From the NCBI GenBank assembly GCA_002423425.1, contig DIWC01000028.1:1-55852 (forward strand): a stretch of 55,852 bases of DNA. The letters are read 5' to 3'. The translations under genes were made by a program, and so were the position numbers. This DNA comes from Peptococcaceae bacterium UBA6116. GTDB lineage: Bacteria; Bacillota; Desulfitobacteriia; Desulfitobacteriales; Syntrophobotulaceae. A model generated the notes under the pieces. That model did not search any database. It was not told where the DNA came from and saw only the letters and a program-made list of their open reading frames with translations. Below are positions 33,645 through 41,390 of the stretch, piece by piece (the stretch's first letter is position 1; every line of letters starts with the position of its first letter).

Positions 33645-34790
33645 ATGTCTCTCCAAGTCTTACATTTGATTGGCGGCGGTGAAATTGGCGGTGCAGAACA
33701 TAATGTACTAAATCTGTTAACCGGCTTTCCGCGAGATAAAGTCAACCCTTTTCTGGGCTGCCTGGTAAAGAATTCTCCTCTCGCCGCTCTTACTAGTTCT
33801 AAAAGAATTTGTACAGAGATATTCCCTATGAGGTTTCCTCTTGATATCTTGCCGGTAATACCTCTGATCCGGTTTTGCAGGAATAACAAAATCGGGCTTA
33901 TCCATTGCCATGGCGTCCGCGCTAACCTTATCGGCAGAATTACTGCGCGACTTTTGTCTATACCCGCTATATCAACGGTACATAGTCTTCCGGAATATGA
34001 TTACCCCTCTTCCTGGAAAGGGAAGTTTGCTCTTTTATTGGATAATAAAACCCTGTCATTGTCCTCAGGTATTATTACCGTGTCCGATAATCTTCGCGTA
34101 GCAGTATCTCAACGAATAAAGAGCCGCACTAGGGATTTACCTATTAAAACTATCTATAATGGAATTCCTTGGCTTGATTTTGCCAACCAGGAGGTAATGC
34201 GCACCGAATTCCGCCACAAATGGAATATCCCGCAGGAGAAAACAGTCATTGGAACAATTGGCAGGCTTCATCCTGTTAAAGGACAAATTTACCTGGCTGA
34301 GGCCATGGAACTATTAATAAAAGAATACCCCCATTTGCACTTATTGATAATCGGGGAAGGGCCAATACGTCCCCAATTACAAGATTTGCTGGCTTCTAAC
34401 AAGCTGCCCTACACCATGACTGGATACCTTCCTTCAGCTTGGAAAGCACTCCCAGCCATGGATATTTTTCTTCTTCCCTCTTTGAGTGAAGGCATGGGGC
34501 TTGTTCTGCTCGAAGCAGCCCAAGCCAAAATACCGATCATTGCTTCAAACACCGGCGGTATCCCCGAGCTTTTTGCGGGCGAGCGGGAAATTTTGCTCTG
34601 TAAACCGGCAGACCCTTTAGATTTAACCCTGGCCTGCAGCAGAATTCTGGAAAATGACGATTTAGCAAAAACTCTGGTGCAAAATGCTTATCAAAGGGCA
34701 ATGAAGTTTACAGTGGATAAAATGGTTAACGATACAACTGATTTTTATTTAGAAATTACCAAAGCCTCAATGTCTTATTATTCCAGTTAA
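33645..34790 (+). CDS. Glycosyltransferase family 4
   Basis: The 381-aa GT-B enzyme starts LQVLHLIGGGEIGGAEHNVL, typical of family 4 (glycine-rich nucleotide loop). The C-terminal half shows TIGRLHPVKGQIYLAEAM and the sugar-nucleotide site SEGMGLVLLEAAQAKIP (EX7E). It transfers an activated sugar to a cytoplasmic acceptor lipid or glycan; the sugar is not predictable. The ATG at 33645 follows GGAAGAAGG; earlier in-frame starts lack ribosome sites. Its 3' end overlaps the convergent TagA-like gene by 4 bp. It is the only rightward gene between metY and the csoR-like gene. Confidence 0.85.
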   Translation: MSLQVLHLIGGGEIGGAEHNVLNLLTGFPRDKVNPFLGCLVKNSPLAALTSSKRICTEIFPMRFPLDILPVIPLIRFCRNNKIGLIHCHGVRANLIGRITARLLSIPAISTVHSLPEYDYPSSWKGKFALLLDNKTLSLSSGIITVSDNLRVAVSQRIKSRTRDLPIKTIYNGIPWLDFANQEVMRTEFRHKWNIPQEKTVIGTIGRLHPVKGQIYLAEAMELLIKEYPHLHLLIIGEGPIRPQLQDLLASNKLPYTMTGYLPSAWKALPAMDIFLLPSLSEGMGLVLLEAAQAKIPIIASNTGGIPELFAGEREILLCKPADPLDLTLACSRILENDDLAKTLVQNAYQRAMKFTVDKMVNDTTDFYLEITKASMSYYSS

Positions 34791-35500
34791 CCTGATAAGT
34801 ATTTTTTTCTTAGTACTTTTAATACATACAGCGGGAGCACGATTTGCCTGCGGAACCTAAACGGTTCGGTGACCAATCTATATAACCATTCCACTTTATG
34901 GTCACTGTAGAATTTGGGCGCGCGTCTGACTTCCCCTGAAAGAACATCAATTGTCCCCCCGACACCTATTCTTACCACGGCTTTGCCGGAATAAGCCGCA
35001 TTCCATAACTCCTGTTTTGGTGCTCCTATTCCTACCAGGAGCACATCAGGAGAGAAATTTTCTATTTGTTCCAAAACTCGGGATTCCTCTTCCTGGCTAA
35101 AATACCCATGGTGACAGCCAAAAATAATTCCCGGATATTCTCTGTGCTGTTTTGAAATTGCTTTTTCCGCTATTCCTGGTTTCGCTCCGAGAAGAAAAAC
35201 CCTCCAGGATCGCTCATTGCTTTCTTCCAGTATTCTTTGAGTTAAATCTATTCCCGTTACTCTTTCTGCCTTTTCTGCCCCAAACTTACGGGCGGCCCAA
35301 ACCACGCCAACTCCATCCGGCAGAATAAGATCAGCCGAATTAATAACAGTTTGCAGCTTTTTATCTTTATCAGCTTTGTAGATTAACTCCGGATTAGCGG
35401 AAACAATCCAGAGCTTATGGCCAACTGCCAGTGCTCCGGATATCCTTTGCATACTATCTTCCAGATTTATCACATCGACTCTTGTCCCTAGGATATCCAT
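34787..35500 (-). CDS. WecG/TagA/CpsF family glycosyltransferase
   Basis: The 237-aa GT26 enzyme begins DILGTRVDVINLEDSMQRI and has NPELIYKADKDKKL, SADLILPDGVGVVWAARK, LLGAKPGIAEKA, LVGIGAPKQELW and GVGGTIDVLSGEVRRAP, the whole set of family motifs. TagA adds ManNAc to lipid-linked GlcNAc in wall teichoic acid; WecG does the analogous step in enterobacterial common antigen. UDP-ManNAc could come from wecB further right in this window. The ATG at 35500 follows AGGAGTACCGGTA. Neighbours point to a surface polymer. Confidence 0.9.
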   Translation of the reverse strand: MDILGTRVDVINLEDSMQRISGALAVGHKLWIVSANPELIYKADKDKKLQTVINSADLILPDGVGVVWAARKFGAEKAERVTGIDLTQRILEESNERSWRVFLLGAKPGIAEKAISKQHREYPGIIFGCHHGYFSQEEESRVLEQIENFSPDVLLVGIGAPKQELWNAAYSGKAVVRIGVGGTIDVLSGEVRRAPKFYSDHKVEWLYRLVTEPFRFRRQIVLPLYVLKVLRKKYLSG

Positions 35501-35595
35501 TACCGGTACTCCTGTTTTTGATTCCTATTTAGATTATTACACTGATGTTTCTCAGATAAACAAATTTCCAGTAATTTGCTTTTAAAGCTCATTAT

Positions 35596-36588
35596 TTAAT
35601 CGTTAAAACTGGATTTTAGGATTAGTCCGGTTCCCAGTGCTACGCAAGAAATAGGATTATCGGCTAAGGCCACTGCTAAGCCGGTCTCTCTGGATATCCT
35701 GACATCAAGGGAGTTGACCATTGAACCCCCGCCTGTCATGACAATCCCTTTATTCATTATATCAGCTGCCAATTCCGGTGGGGTTCGTTCCAGAACATCT
35801 TTTACCGCTGCCACAATACTATCTATTATCTCTTCCATAGCTCGATAAGTATCTTGAGAATTTAATTTTACAGTCTTCGGCAATCCGGTGACAAGATCCC
35901 TTCCTTTTACTTCCCATTCTTTATTCTCTTTTCTTCCTTCCGGAACCGCACAGCCTATTCCAATTTTAATTCCTTCAGCAGTCCGTTCGCCAATTAACAA
36001 GTTATACTCACGGCGAATAAACCTGATTATCGCTTCGTCGAGCTTGTCCCCACCGACACGAATGCTTTTTTTACTAACAATGCCTCCGAGACTAAGAACA
36101 GCTATATCCGTAGTCCCTCCGCCAATATCGACAACCATGTTTCCTTCCGGCCCGCTAATATCTAGTCCGGCACCTAAAGCTGCCGCGTATGGTTCTTCCA
36201 CTACTTTGACTATCCCTGCTCCGGCCTTATAAGCAGCCTGCTTAACAGCCCGTTCTTCTACTTCCGTAACCCCGGAAGGGATACATACTACAACCTTGTT
36301 TTTAAAAAACGGCCAGTTCTTGACACCAGCTTTACGAAGTAAATATTTCAACATAACCTCAGTTGTTTGATAATCAGCAATTACTCCATCCCTCATCGGC
36401 CTTATTGCTATAATATTGCTTGGAGTCCTCCCCAACATCATTCTGGCTTCTTCTCCTACGGCAATACGTTTTCCAGAATTCTTTTCAATTGCTATAACAG
36501 AAGGTTCGTTTAATACAACTCCCTTCCCCTGAATATAAACAAGAATACTGGCGGTACCTAAATCAATTCCTAACTGCGTACCAAACAT
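35596..36588 (-). CDS. mbl: Rod shape-determining actin homologue (Mbl/MreB)
   Basis: The 330-aa bacterial actin shows the phosphate-1 loop DLGTASILVYIQGKGVVLN, phosphate-2 VVDIGGGTTDIAVLSLGG and the adenosine motif GIVMTGGGSMVNSLD. It forms membrane-bound filaments that guide peptidoglycan synthesis along the cell cylinder. Position next to spoIIID identifies it as the Mbl-type copy, as in Bacillus (spoIIID-mbl), rather than the mreBCD copy. The ATG at 36588 has AAAGGAGCATGACCT upstream. The 240-bp gap to spoIIID contains a hairpin and nothing else recognisable. Confidence 0.93.
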   Translation of the reverse strand: MFGTQLGIDLGTASILVYIQGKGVVLNEPSVIAIEKNSGKRIAVGEEARMMLGRTPSNIIAIRPMRDGVIADYQTTEVMLKYLLRKAGVKNWPFFKNKVVVCIPSGVTEVEERAVKQAAYKAGAGIVKVVEEPYAAALGAGLDISGPEGNMVVDIGGGTTDIAVLSLGGIVSKKSIRVGGDKLDEAIIRFIRREYNLLIGERTAEGIKIGIGCAVPEGRKENKEWEVKGRDLVTGLPKTVKLNSQDTYRAMEEIIDSIVAAVKDVLERTPPELAADIMNKGIVMTGGGSMVNSLDVRISRETGLAVALADNPISCVALGTGLILKSSFND

Positions 36589-36713
36589 AGGTCATGCTCC
36601 TTTCTTAATTGGGCTAACACTATAGACCGTCCATCCCATTATTACATTAGGAGGTTCTTCCCTACCCTTATCAGCCATTTTACAAAATGACTGTCTATAA
36701 GCTCATAAAATAC

Positions 36714-36737
36714 TATCTCCCAAAGGGAGATATTTTT
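36714..36737. terminator. Hairpin between spoIIID and mbl
   Basis: TATCTCCC and GGGAGATA form a perfect 8-bp stem with an AAA loop. The T-run TTTTT lies on the plus-strand side; on the minus strand it is followed by GTATTTTATG. It should end spoIIID transcription at least partly. Confidence 0.6.
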
Positions 36738-36828
36738 CATTATAATTCGTTATTTTTTTAGGTTTTCCTCTTTATCTATTTGCATAATCACCTAGATTTT
36801 ACTTTTTTTTGCTTTTTATTTAGAATTA

Positions 36829-37083
36829 CTAGCTACTCATTTGCTTATACTTTTTTTTGGTAGCCTCTCCGCCTCTGATATGTCTTTCTGCTTTATTGCT
36901 CTCTAATATATGTTTAACCTGCGATGAAAGTTGTTTATTGATTTGAGGCAGTCTTTCTGTAACATCTTTATGAACAGTGGATTTTGAAACTCCAAACACT
37001 TCCGCTGTCTGTCTCACAGTACAGCTTGATTCTATGATGTAGTTGCCGATATCCAAGGCTCTTCTTTTTATATGGTCCTGCAC
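36829..37083 (-). CDS. spoIIID: Sporulation transcriptional regulator SpoIIID
   Basis: The 84-aa DNA-binding protein is nearly all SpoIIID: RALDIGNYIIESSCTVRQTA, then the helix-turn-helix EVFGVSKSTVHKDVTERLP (about 26-45), then a basic tail HIRGGEATKKKYK that adds minor-groove contacts. It modulates SigE-dependent genes in the mother cell during endospore formation. The GTG start at 37083 follows AGGGGAGAGGGAG. The promoter region (37095-37160) contains CATATAAAT, reminiscent of a SigE -10 box, but the -35 is weak. In many relatives an M23 protein gene (spoIIQ) lies between spoIID and spoIIID; here it is absent. Confidence 0.95.
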   Translation of the reverse strand: MQDHIKRRALDIGNYIIESSCTVRQTAEVFGVSKSTVHKDVTERLPQINKQLSSQVKHILESNKAERHIRGGEATKKKYKQMSS

Positions 37084-37135
37084 GCTCCCTCTCCCCTTTT
37101 TACCCGCAATGTTAATTCATTTATATGCTGGTACA

Positions 37136-37164
37136 AATAAAAAAGACATCCTAAAAAGGATGTC
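37136..37164 (-). terminator. Terminator of spoIID
   Basis: On the minus strand GACATCCT and AGGATGTC pair around TTTT and are followed by TTTTTTATTT. It lies about 28 bp behind the spoIID stop and upstream of spoIIID. Confidence 0.85.
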
Positions 37165-37191
37165 CTCTATTGGTAAATACTGTACACTCAG

Positions 37192-38127
37192 CTATTGATT
37201 TACTATTTCAATTTTAGTTCCGGGATAAAAATGTCCAAGTATCTGGGCATAATTATTTCCTGATTTAGCTAAATCATTGGCACCGTATTGAGACATACCA
37301 ACTCCATGACCCTTGCCATAGGTAATAAACTCTATTTTCTTGCCTTCAATTTTCCATTCAAAATCAGTAGACTGCAATTGAAGTTTTGCCCTTAATTCCG
37401 TACCTTTGAAAACTTTGTTTCTTACGGTCATATTTTTTACTCTGCCGGCTTCTGTCCGGTCTATCAAGATTAGGTCACTGTCGGTAAACTGCAAAGGGAT
37501 TTGCGTGAATCCCAGCAACTTATAAAAAGTATTGACGTCATATACTTGATGTTTCACAAATCTTAAAGGTGTAGCCTCTCCCGAAGAAACATTGGTTAAA
37601 TAACCTGTATCCGCAAGCCAAACATCACTCGCTCTTTCTGTTTCTTTGCGGCCGCTGCTGCTATGATAAACGGCATCAATTTTTTGTCCGTTATACATTA
37701 GAATTCTTCCCTTGGTTTCTGCTATAGCCCGGTCCATCTTGCAGCGATACTTGTAATAATTAATAATTCCCCATTTTCTGAACATTTCTTGATTGGAATT
37801 CCAAGCCTGGGTCTTTTCGGTCATATCAACGTCATAAGACTTTGTTTCATTTTCTTCTATCTTTTTAAGCACATAGGTTCTGGCAGCAACACTTTGGGCC
37901 TTTAATGCCTCTATTTCAAATTCAGCCGGCATTTCGGCGGCAACTACCCCAATAAGATACTCTTCTAATTGAATGTTTTTTACCTCACCATTAGACATCA
38001 ATACTCTGACTACTGTGCCTTGTTGTTTTTCTGAAATAAATAAATGGGTTAAGCAATAGGGTAATATTCCAACTAAAAAGAAAAAAGCCAAAACTGCGGC
38101 CATTATTCTTCTGACATTTCTACTCAC
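37192..38127 (-). CDS. spoIID: Stage II sporulation protein D
   Basis: The 311-aa peptidoglycan lytic enzyme has one N-terminal membrane helix (about 9-30) and the SpoIID/LytB domain: EYLIGVVAAEMPAEFEIEAL with the catalytic-type Glu, KAQSVAARTYVL, YHSSSGRKETERASDVW and GHGVGMSQYGANDLAKSG. It works with SpoIIM/SpoIIP to degrade septal wall during engulfment. The GTG start at 38127 follows GGGAGGCCTGTGAT. A good SigE-type promoter lies 35-65 bp upstream (38163-38193). It sits between murA and spoIIID as in Bacillus. Confidence 0.94.
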   Translation of the reverse strand: MSRNVRRIMAAVLAFFFLVGILPYCLTHLFISEKQQGTVVRVLMSNGEVKNIQLEEYLIGVVAAEMPAEFEIEALKAQSVAARTYVLKKIEENETKSYDVDMTEKTQAWNSNQEMFRKWGIINYYKYRCKMDRAIAETKGRILMYNGQKIDAVYHSSSGRKETERASDVWLADTGYLTNVSSGEATPLRFVKHQVYDVNTFYKLLGFTQIPLQFTDSDLILIDRTEAGRVKNMTVRNKVFKGTELRAKLQLQSTDFEWKIEGKKIEFITYGKGHGVGMSQYGANDLAKSGNNYAQILGHFYPGTKIEIVNQ

Positions 38128-38162
38128 ATCACAGGCCTCCCATGCAGTACAAGCTTTAGATT

Positions 38163-38193
38163 ATGTCTATGCACGGATAGTCCAGGATATGAC
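38163..38193 (-). promoter_or_regulatory. SigE-type promoter of spoIID
   Basis: The minus strand reads GTCATAT (38193-38187), 15 bases, then CATAGACAT (38171-38163), close to the SigE consensus (GTCATAtt, 14-15 bp spacer, CATACAAT). The site lies immediately behind the murA stop and 35 bp ahead of the spoIID start. Confidence 0.65.
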
Positions 38194-38195
38194 TC

Positions 38196-39446
38196 CTATT
38201 CTATTTTAAATATTTCAGCACCCAGACCCCTGAGTTTAACATCTAAATTATCATAACCCCTTTCGATATGATAAATTTCTCTGATTTCTGAAGTCCCATT
38301 GGCAATCAAAGCGGCAAGAATCAAAGCTGCCCCGGCACGTAAATCGCTGGCTACAACTGTGGCCGCATACATATTCTCGATTCCTTGTACTATTGCGCTT
38401 CTTCCTTCAATTTTTATATCCGCTCCCATACGTTTTAGTTCATCAACATGCATAAATCTGTTTTCAAAAACAGTTTCGGTGATAACCGCGGTACCTTTAG
38501 CCTTAGTAAGCATGGCCAAAGCAGGGGCCTGCAGATCTGTTGGAAAACCCGGATGAACCTGAGTTTTTATATCGACAGCATTATAGCAACCTTTGCCTAT
38601 AACCCTTATACCGTCATCCTCTTCTTTGTAGATTACTCCCGCTTCATTAAGTTTGGCCAGAAGCGGTTTTAGGTGAGCCGGAATAACATTGCGGACCAAT
38701 ACTTCTCCGCCGCAAGCCGCCGCCATTAGAATAAATGTACCAGCTTCAATACGGTCAGGAATCACCGTATGTGTTGTCCCATGAAGTTCCTTAACACCCT
38801 CGATATGAATAATATTAGTGCCGGCACCCTTTATCTTTCCTCCCATTTCATTAATGAAATTGGCTAGGTCTACAATTTCCGGCTCCTGGGCAGCATTTTC
38901 AATTAGAGTGACACCTTCGGCACAGGCGGCAGCCATCATTATATTCTCTGTAGCCCCTACACTTGGAAAATCCAAATAAATCTTCGCACCTTTAAGCTTA
39001 GGTGCACTAACATCGAGAAACCCGTGATCCATCCTAACTTGAGCCCCAAGACACTCCAGTCCTTTTAAATGGAAGTTGATTGGTCTTGAGCCTATTGCAC
39101 AACCGCCCGGATGAGATATTCTAACTCGGCCGGTTCTAGCCAGCATCGGTCCCATAATAAAGATTGATGCTCTCATTTTAGAGATTAAGTCAAAGGAGGT
39201 TTCGATATTTTTTATCTCTTTATTATAGACCTGCATCTTCGTGCCGTTTCTTTTCACCTTGCCGCCAAGAGATTCAATAACTTGGCCCATTATCTGAACG
39301 TCAAGAAGGTCCGGTGCTTCTTCCAATATTATTTTATCTGAAGTTAAAAGACTAGCCGCAAGAATAGGCAGAATAGCATTCTTGGCGCCACTAATATCTA
39401 CTTTTCCTTCTAGTTCTTTCCCACCTGTAACTAATAATTTGCTCAA
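38196..39446 (-). CDS. murA: UDP-N-acetylglucosamine 1-carboxyvinyltransferase
   Basis: The 416-aa enzyme catalyses the first committed step of peptidoglycan synthesis, adding enolpyruvate to UDP-GlcNAc. Motifs are GGKELEGKVDISGAKNAILP near the N-terminus (substrate-binding Lys/Asn), HPGGCAIGSRPINFHLKGLE with the catalytic Cys116 (the residue attacked by fosfomycin, so sensitivity is expected), DRIEAGTFILMAAA and HPGFPTDLQAPALAML. The length is normal. It corresponds by position to MurAA of Bacillus (ywmB-murAA-spoIID). Start at an ATG with CAGGAGATGACTG upstream. Confidence 0.95.
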   Translation of the reverse strand: MSKLLVTGGKELEGKVDISGAKNAILPILAASLLTSDKIILEEAPDLLDVQIMGQVIESLGGKVKRNGTKMQVYNKEIKNIETSFDLISKMRASIFIMGPMLARTGRVRISHPGGCAIGSRPINFHLKGLECLGAQVRMDHGFLDVSAPKLKGAKIYLDFPSVGATENIMMAAACAEGVTLIENAAQEPEIVDLANFINEMGGKIKGAGTNIIHIEGVKELHGTTHTVIPDRIEAGTFILMAAACGGEVLVRNVIPAHLKPLLAKLNEAGVIYKEEDDGIRVIGKGCYNAVDIKTQVHPGFPTDLQAPALAMLTKAKGTAVITETVFENRFMHVDELKRMGADIKIEGRSAIVQGIENMYAATVVASDLRAGAALILAALIANGTSEIREIYHIERGYDNLDVKLRGLGAEIFKIE

Positions 39447-39644
39447 TTTTTTTCAGTCATCTCCTGACGTATTTTTTCCCCTCAATCTCCGGTGCCTAAA
39501 GGTAAAACCATAGCTAAAGTTTATATTTAGAGAAGCTAATTTCTATATAATAAAGATTCCTTGTTCAGCTTTTAAATTAGTATTAAAGTCTTTAGAATAG
39601 TTCTTTTTTCTCTGGCTTTTTTCCTGCTTAGAAAATAAAATCAT

Positions 39645-40289
39645 TTAAAATTCATCGAATAAAACAGGAAGTGCCAAAACAGTTTTACCCTCATTTGTAT
39701 TGTTTTCTTCTTTGGCAGCCACTTGAATATTCACTATTTTCCAGCCTAATTTGACATTTTCACGGAAACCGGAATAATATCCTGTCAAAGAAATGATATT
39801 AGAAGTTTTAGCTTTTTCCTGAGTATTTACATTATTCTGTTTAAAATATAAGTCAATATTCAAATATGAATTTGCTCTTTCTTCAAAATATATTCTGACT
39901 TTTGGAGTTGCTATCTTATTTTTAAGAATCATATAGTCTTCCCATGCTTTACTTTCTTTTTGCTTTGTTATATCAAATTCTGCGATGTATTCAAAAGCAT
40001 TGTTTTTAGAATAATCCTGCAAAATGTTCTTTTGCCATGATATCTCTGTCTGTTTTAATGCCTTTTCTATTAGAGGCAATTCGCTTTTATCTTCAGTCCA
40101 AATAATATACTTTATCGTAGCACTCTGACAATCAAGCAAACCGGAATTTAGCAGCAAACAGAAAGGCTGTTTATTGATATTTTGACTCCGGTATTCCGAT
40201 TCCGCCAAGAGAATCGAAGGGACTATCAAAAATACAGCTATTAATACACACATAATATATTTTTTAAATTTTTTAATGTTTTTGGGCAT
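39645..40289 (-). CDS. YwmB-family protein (PF08680), secreted or membrane-anchored
   Basis: The 214-aa protein has a basic N-terminus and a hydrophobic segment (about 10-28, MCVLIAVFLIVPSILLA) followed by a soluble domain with TGYYSGFRENVKLGWKIVNI and NIQVAAKEENNTNEGKT. Position between the atp operon and murA, size and the pattern of two beta-rich repeats fit YwmB (DUF1779), whose function is unknown. I assign it on synteny plus weak text similarity. The ATG at 40289 follows GAGGTAAAAAGG. The base composition is richer in A/T than in its neighbours, consistent with fast divergence. Confidence 0.65.
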   Translation of the reverse strand: MPKNIKKFKKYIMCVLIAVFLIVPSILLAESEYRSQNINKQPFCLLLNSGLLDCQSATIKYIIWTEDKSELPLIEKALKQTEISWQKNILQDYSKNNAFEYIAEFDITKQKESKAWEDYMILKNKIATPKVRIYFEERANSYLNIDLYFKQNNVNTQEKAKTSNIISLTGYYSGFRENVKLGWKIVNIQVAAKEENNTNEGKTVLALPVLFDEF

Positions 40290-40510
40290 CCTTTTTACCT
40301 CAAGAAGATTTATTAATAGTTTGACCAATCTTTATCTGCCCAAAACATATTATGATACTCAAATAAATATATCTAGTATTCCGATTATTATCCGTTTTAT
40401 AGTTCTTGAAATTGTTTTATATTTATTTATTATTTTGTTCTTTGCTAAAGTTTTTTTATGATATTATGTTAGCAAGAAGTTAATCCTAAGTTGAAAAGAG
40501 GTATCCCCAA

Positions 40511-40795
40511 TTGGAGAAACATAGCCATATTCATGAGCACCCAAGCAAAAAAAGTGTTCTCAATCGCTTGGCAAGAATAATAGGTCATCTGGAAGGCGTC
40601 AAACGAATGGTTGATGACGATGTGGACTGCAGTGATATCTTGATCCAATTATCTGCTGTTCGCTCGGCAATCAATAGTACCGGTAAGATTATTCTAAATG
40701 ATCATATAAACCACTGTTTGTTTCATGCCTATGAAGAAAATGATACGCAAGTAATAGATAAATTGAATGATGCCATTGACAAGTTTCTTAAATGA
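40511..40795 (+). CDS. CsoR/RcnR family metal-responsive repressor
   Basis: The 94-aa all-helical repressor (DUF156/PF02583) has the copper-sensing triad Cys40 (DDDVDCSD), His65 and Cys69 (NDHINHC), spaced exactly as in CsoR (Cys-25-His-4-Cys). Cu(I) sensing is therefore likely. The N-terminus MEKHSHIHEH is unusually histidine-rich, as in nickel sensors RcnR/InrS, so specificity should be confirmed. The TTG start at 40511 follows AAAAGAGGT. No copper exporter or chaperone gene is beside it; its targets must lie elsewhere. It is alone between ywmB (divergent) and the atp operon (convergent). Confidence 0.85.
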   Translation: MEKHSHIHEHPSKKSVLNRLARIIGHLEGVKRMVDDDVDCSDILIQLSAVRSAINSTGKIILNDHINHCLFHAYEENDTQVIDKLNDAIDKFLK

Positions 40796-40833
40796 TAAAT
40801 CATGCTAGACACCCTTTTATTTTTCATTGTAGC

Positions 40834-40900
40834 AGCCTTGCACTGAATACTCCGCTCGCCCGTTATTACTTGACGCCCGCTTAGTATTCAGTGCAAGGCT
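40834..40900. repeat. Large palindromic hairpin, element C
   Basis: An 18-bp perfect stem (AGCCTTGCACTGAATACT at 40834-40851 and its complement at 40883-40900) closes a 31-base loop with CCGCTCGCCCG and GACGCCCGCTT. The word CTCCGCTCGCC also occurs at 55699-55709 in the IS-derived repeat, and CGCTCGCC is the edge of copy A. There is no T-run. It lies between the csoR-like gene and the atp terminator. Confidence 0.6.
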
Positions 40901-40921
40901 ACTAATCTTATAAACAGTAAG

Positions 40922-40957
40922 AAAAACGAGTAGAAAGTAATTACCTTCTGCTCGTTT
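40922..40957 (-). terminator. Terminator of the atp operon
   Basis: On the minus strand AAAACGAGCAGAAGGTAA pairs with TTACTTTCTACTCGTTTT with two imperfect pairs, followed by T-rich sequence, 29 bp behind the atpC stop. Confidence 0.8.
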
Positions 40958-40985
40958 TCAAATAGTTCTCCTTGAATTAAAACAC

Positions 40986-41387
40986 CTATTTTTCTGAAGC
41001 CTTGATTCTAGCCATTGCTCTTTTCAAAGCAGCTTCTGCCCTAATCAGATCTATATCCGGCTGCCGTTCCCTAAGACGTTTCTCGGCCCTTTCTTTAGCG
41101 GCTTGAGCTCTTGTGACGTCAATGTTTTCAGCAATCTCGGCTGAATTGGCTAAAATAGTTACTTTATTGCCGGCAACTTCCATAAAACCGCCACTGACAG
41201 CAATTTTATCTTTTTTACCATTTGCGGTATACTCGACGACCCCTATCACCAAACTGGCAATTAGCGCTGAATGGTGTGCCAATATACCTAAGTCACCCTC
41301 TTCACTCCGTGCCAAGACAAACTCAACATCTTTATCAAGTATCTGACCATTAGGCTCAACAACAATAAAATTAAACGTTCCTGCCAT
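40986..41387 (-). CDS. atpC: ATP synthase F1 epsilon subunit
   Basis: The 133-aa subunit of the central stalk has the N-terminal beta-sandwich (VVEPNGQILDKDVEFVLARS, GDLGILAHHSALIASL, GGFMEVAGNKVTILAN) and a C-terminal helical pair (TRAQAAKERAEKRLRER) that can inhibit ATP hydrolysis. It is the last gene of the atp operon, 3 bp from atpD. Normal length. Confidence 0.95.
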   Translation of the reverse strand: MAGTFNFIVVEPNGQILDKDVEFVLARSEEGDLGILAHHSALIASLVIGVVEYTANGKKDKIAVSGGFMEVAGNKVTILANSAEIAENIDVTRAQAAKERAEKRLRERQPDIDLIRAEAALKRAMARIKASEK

Positions 41388-41390
41388 TGT

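Noticed and set aside
36720..36828. A hidden spoIIQ or other gene between mbl and spoIIID
   Set aside because: No open frame with a ribosome site; the gap is AT-rich with one hairpin.
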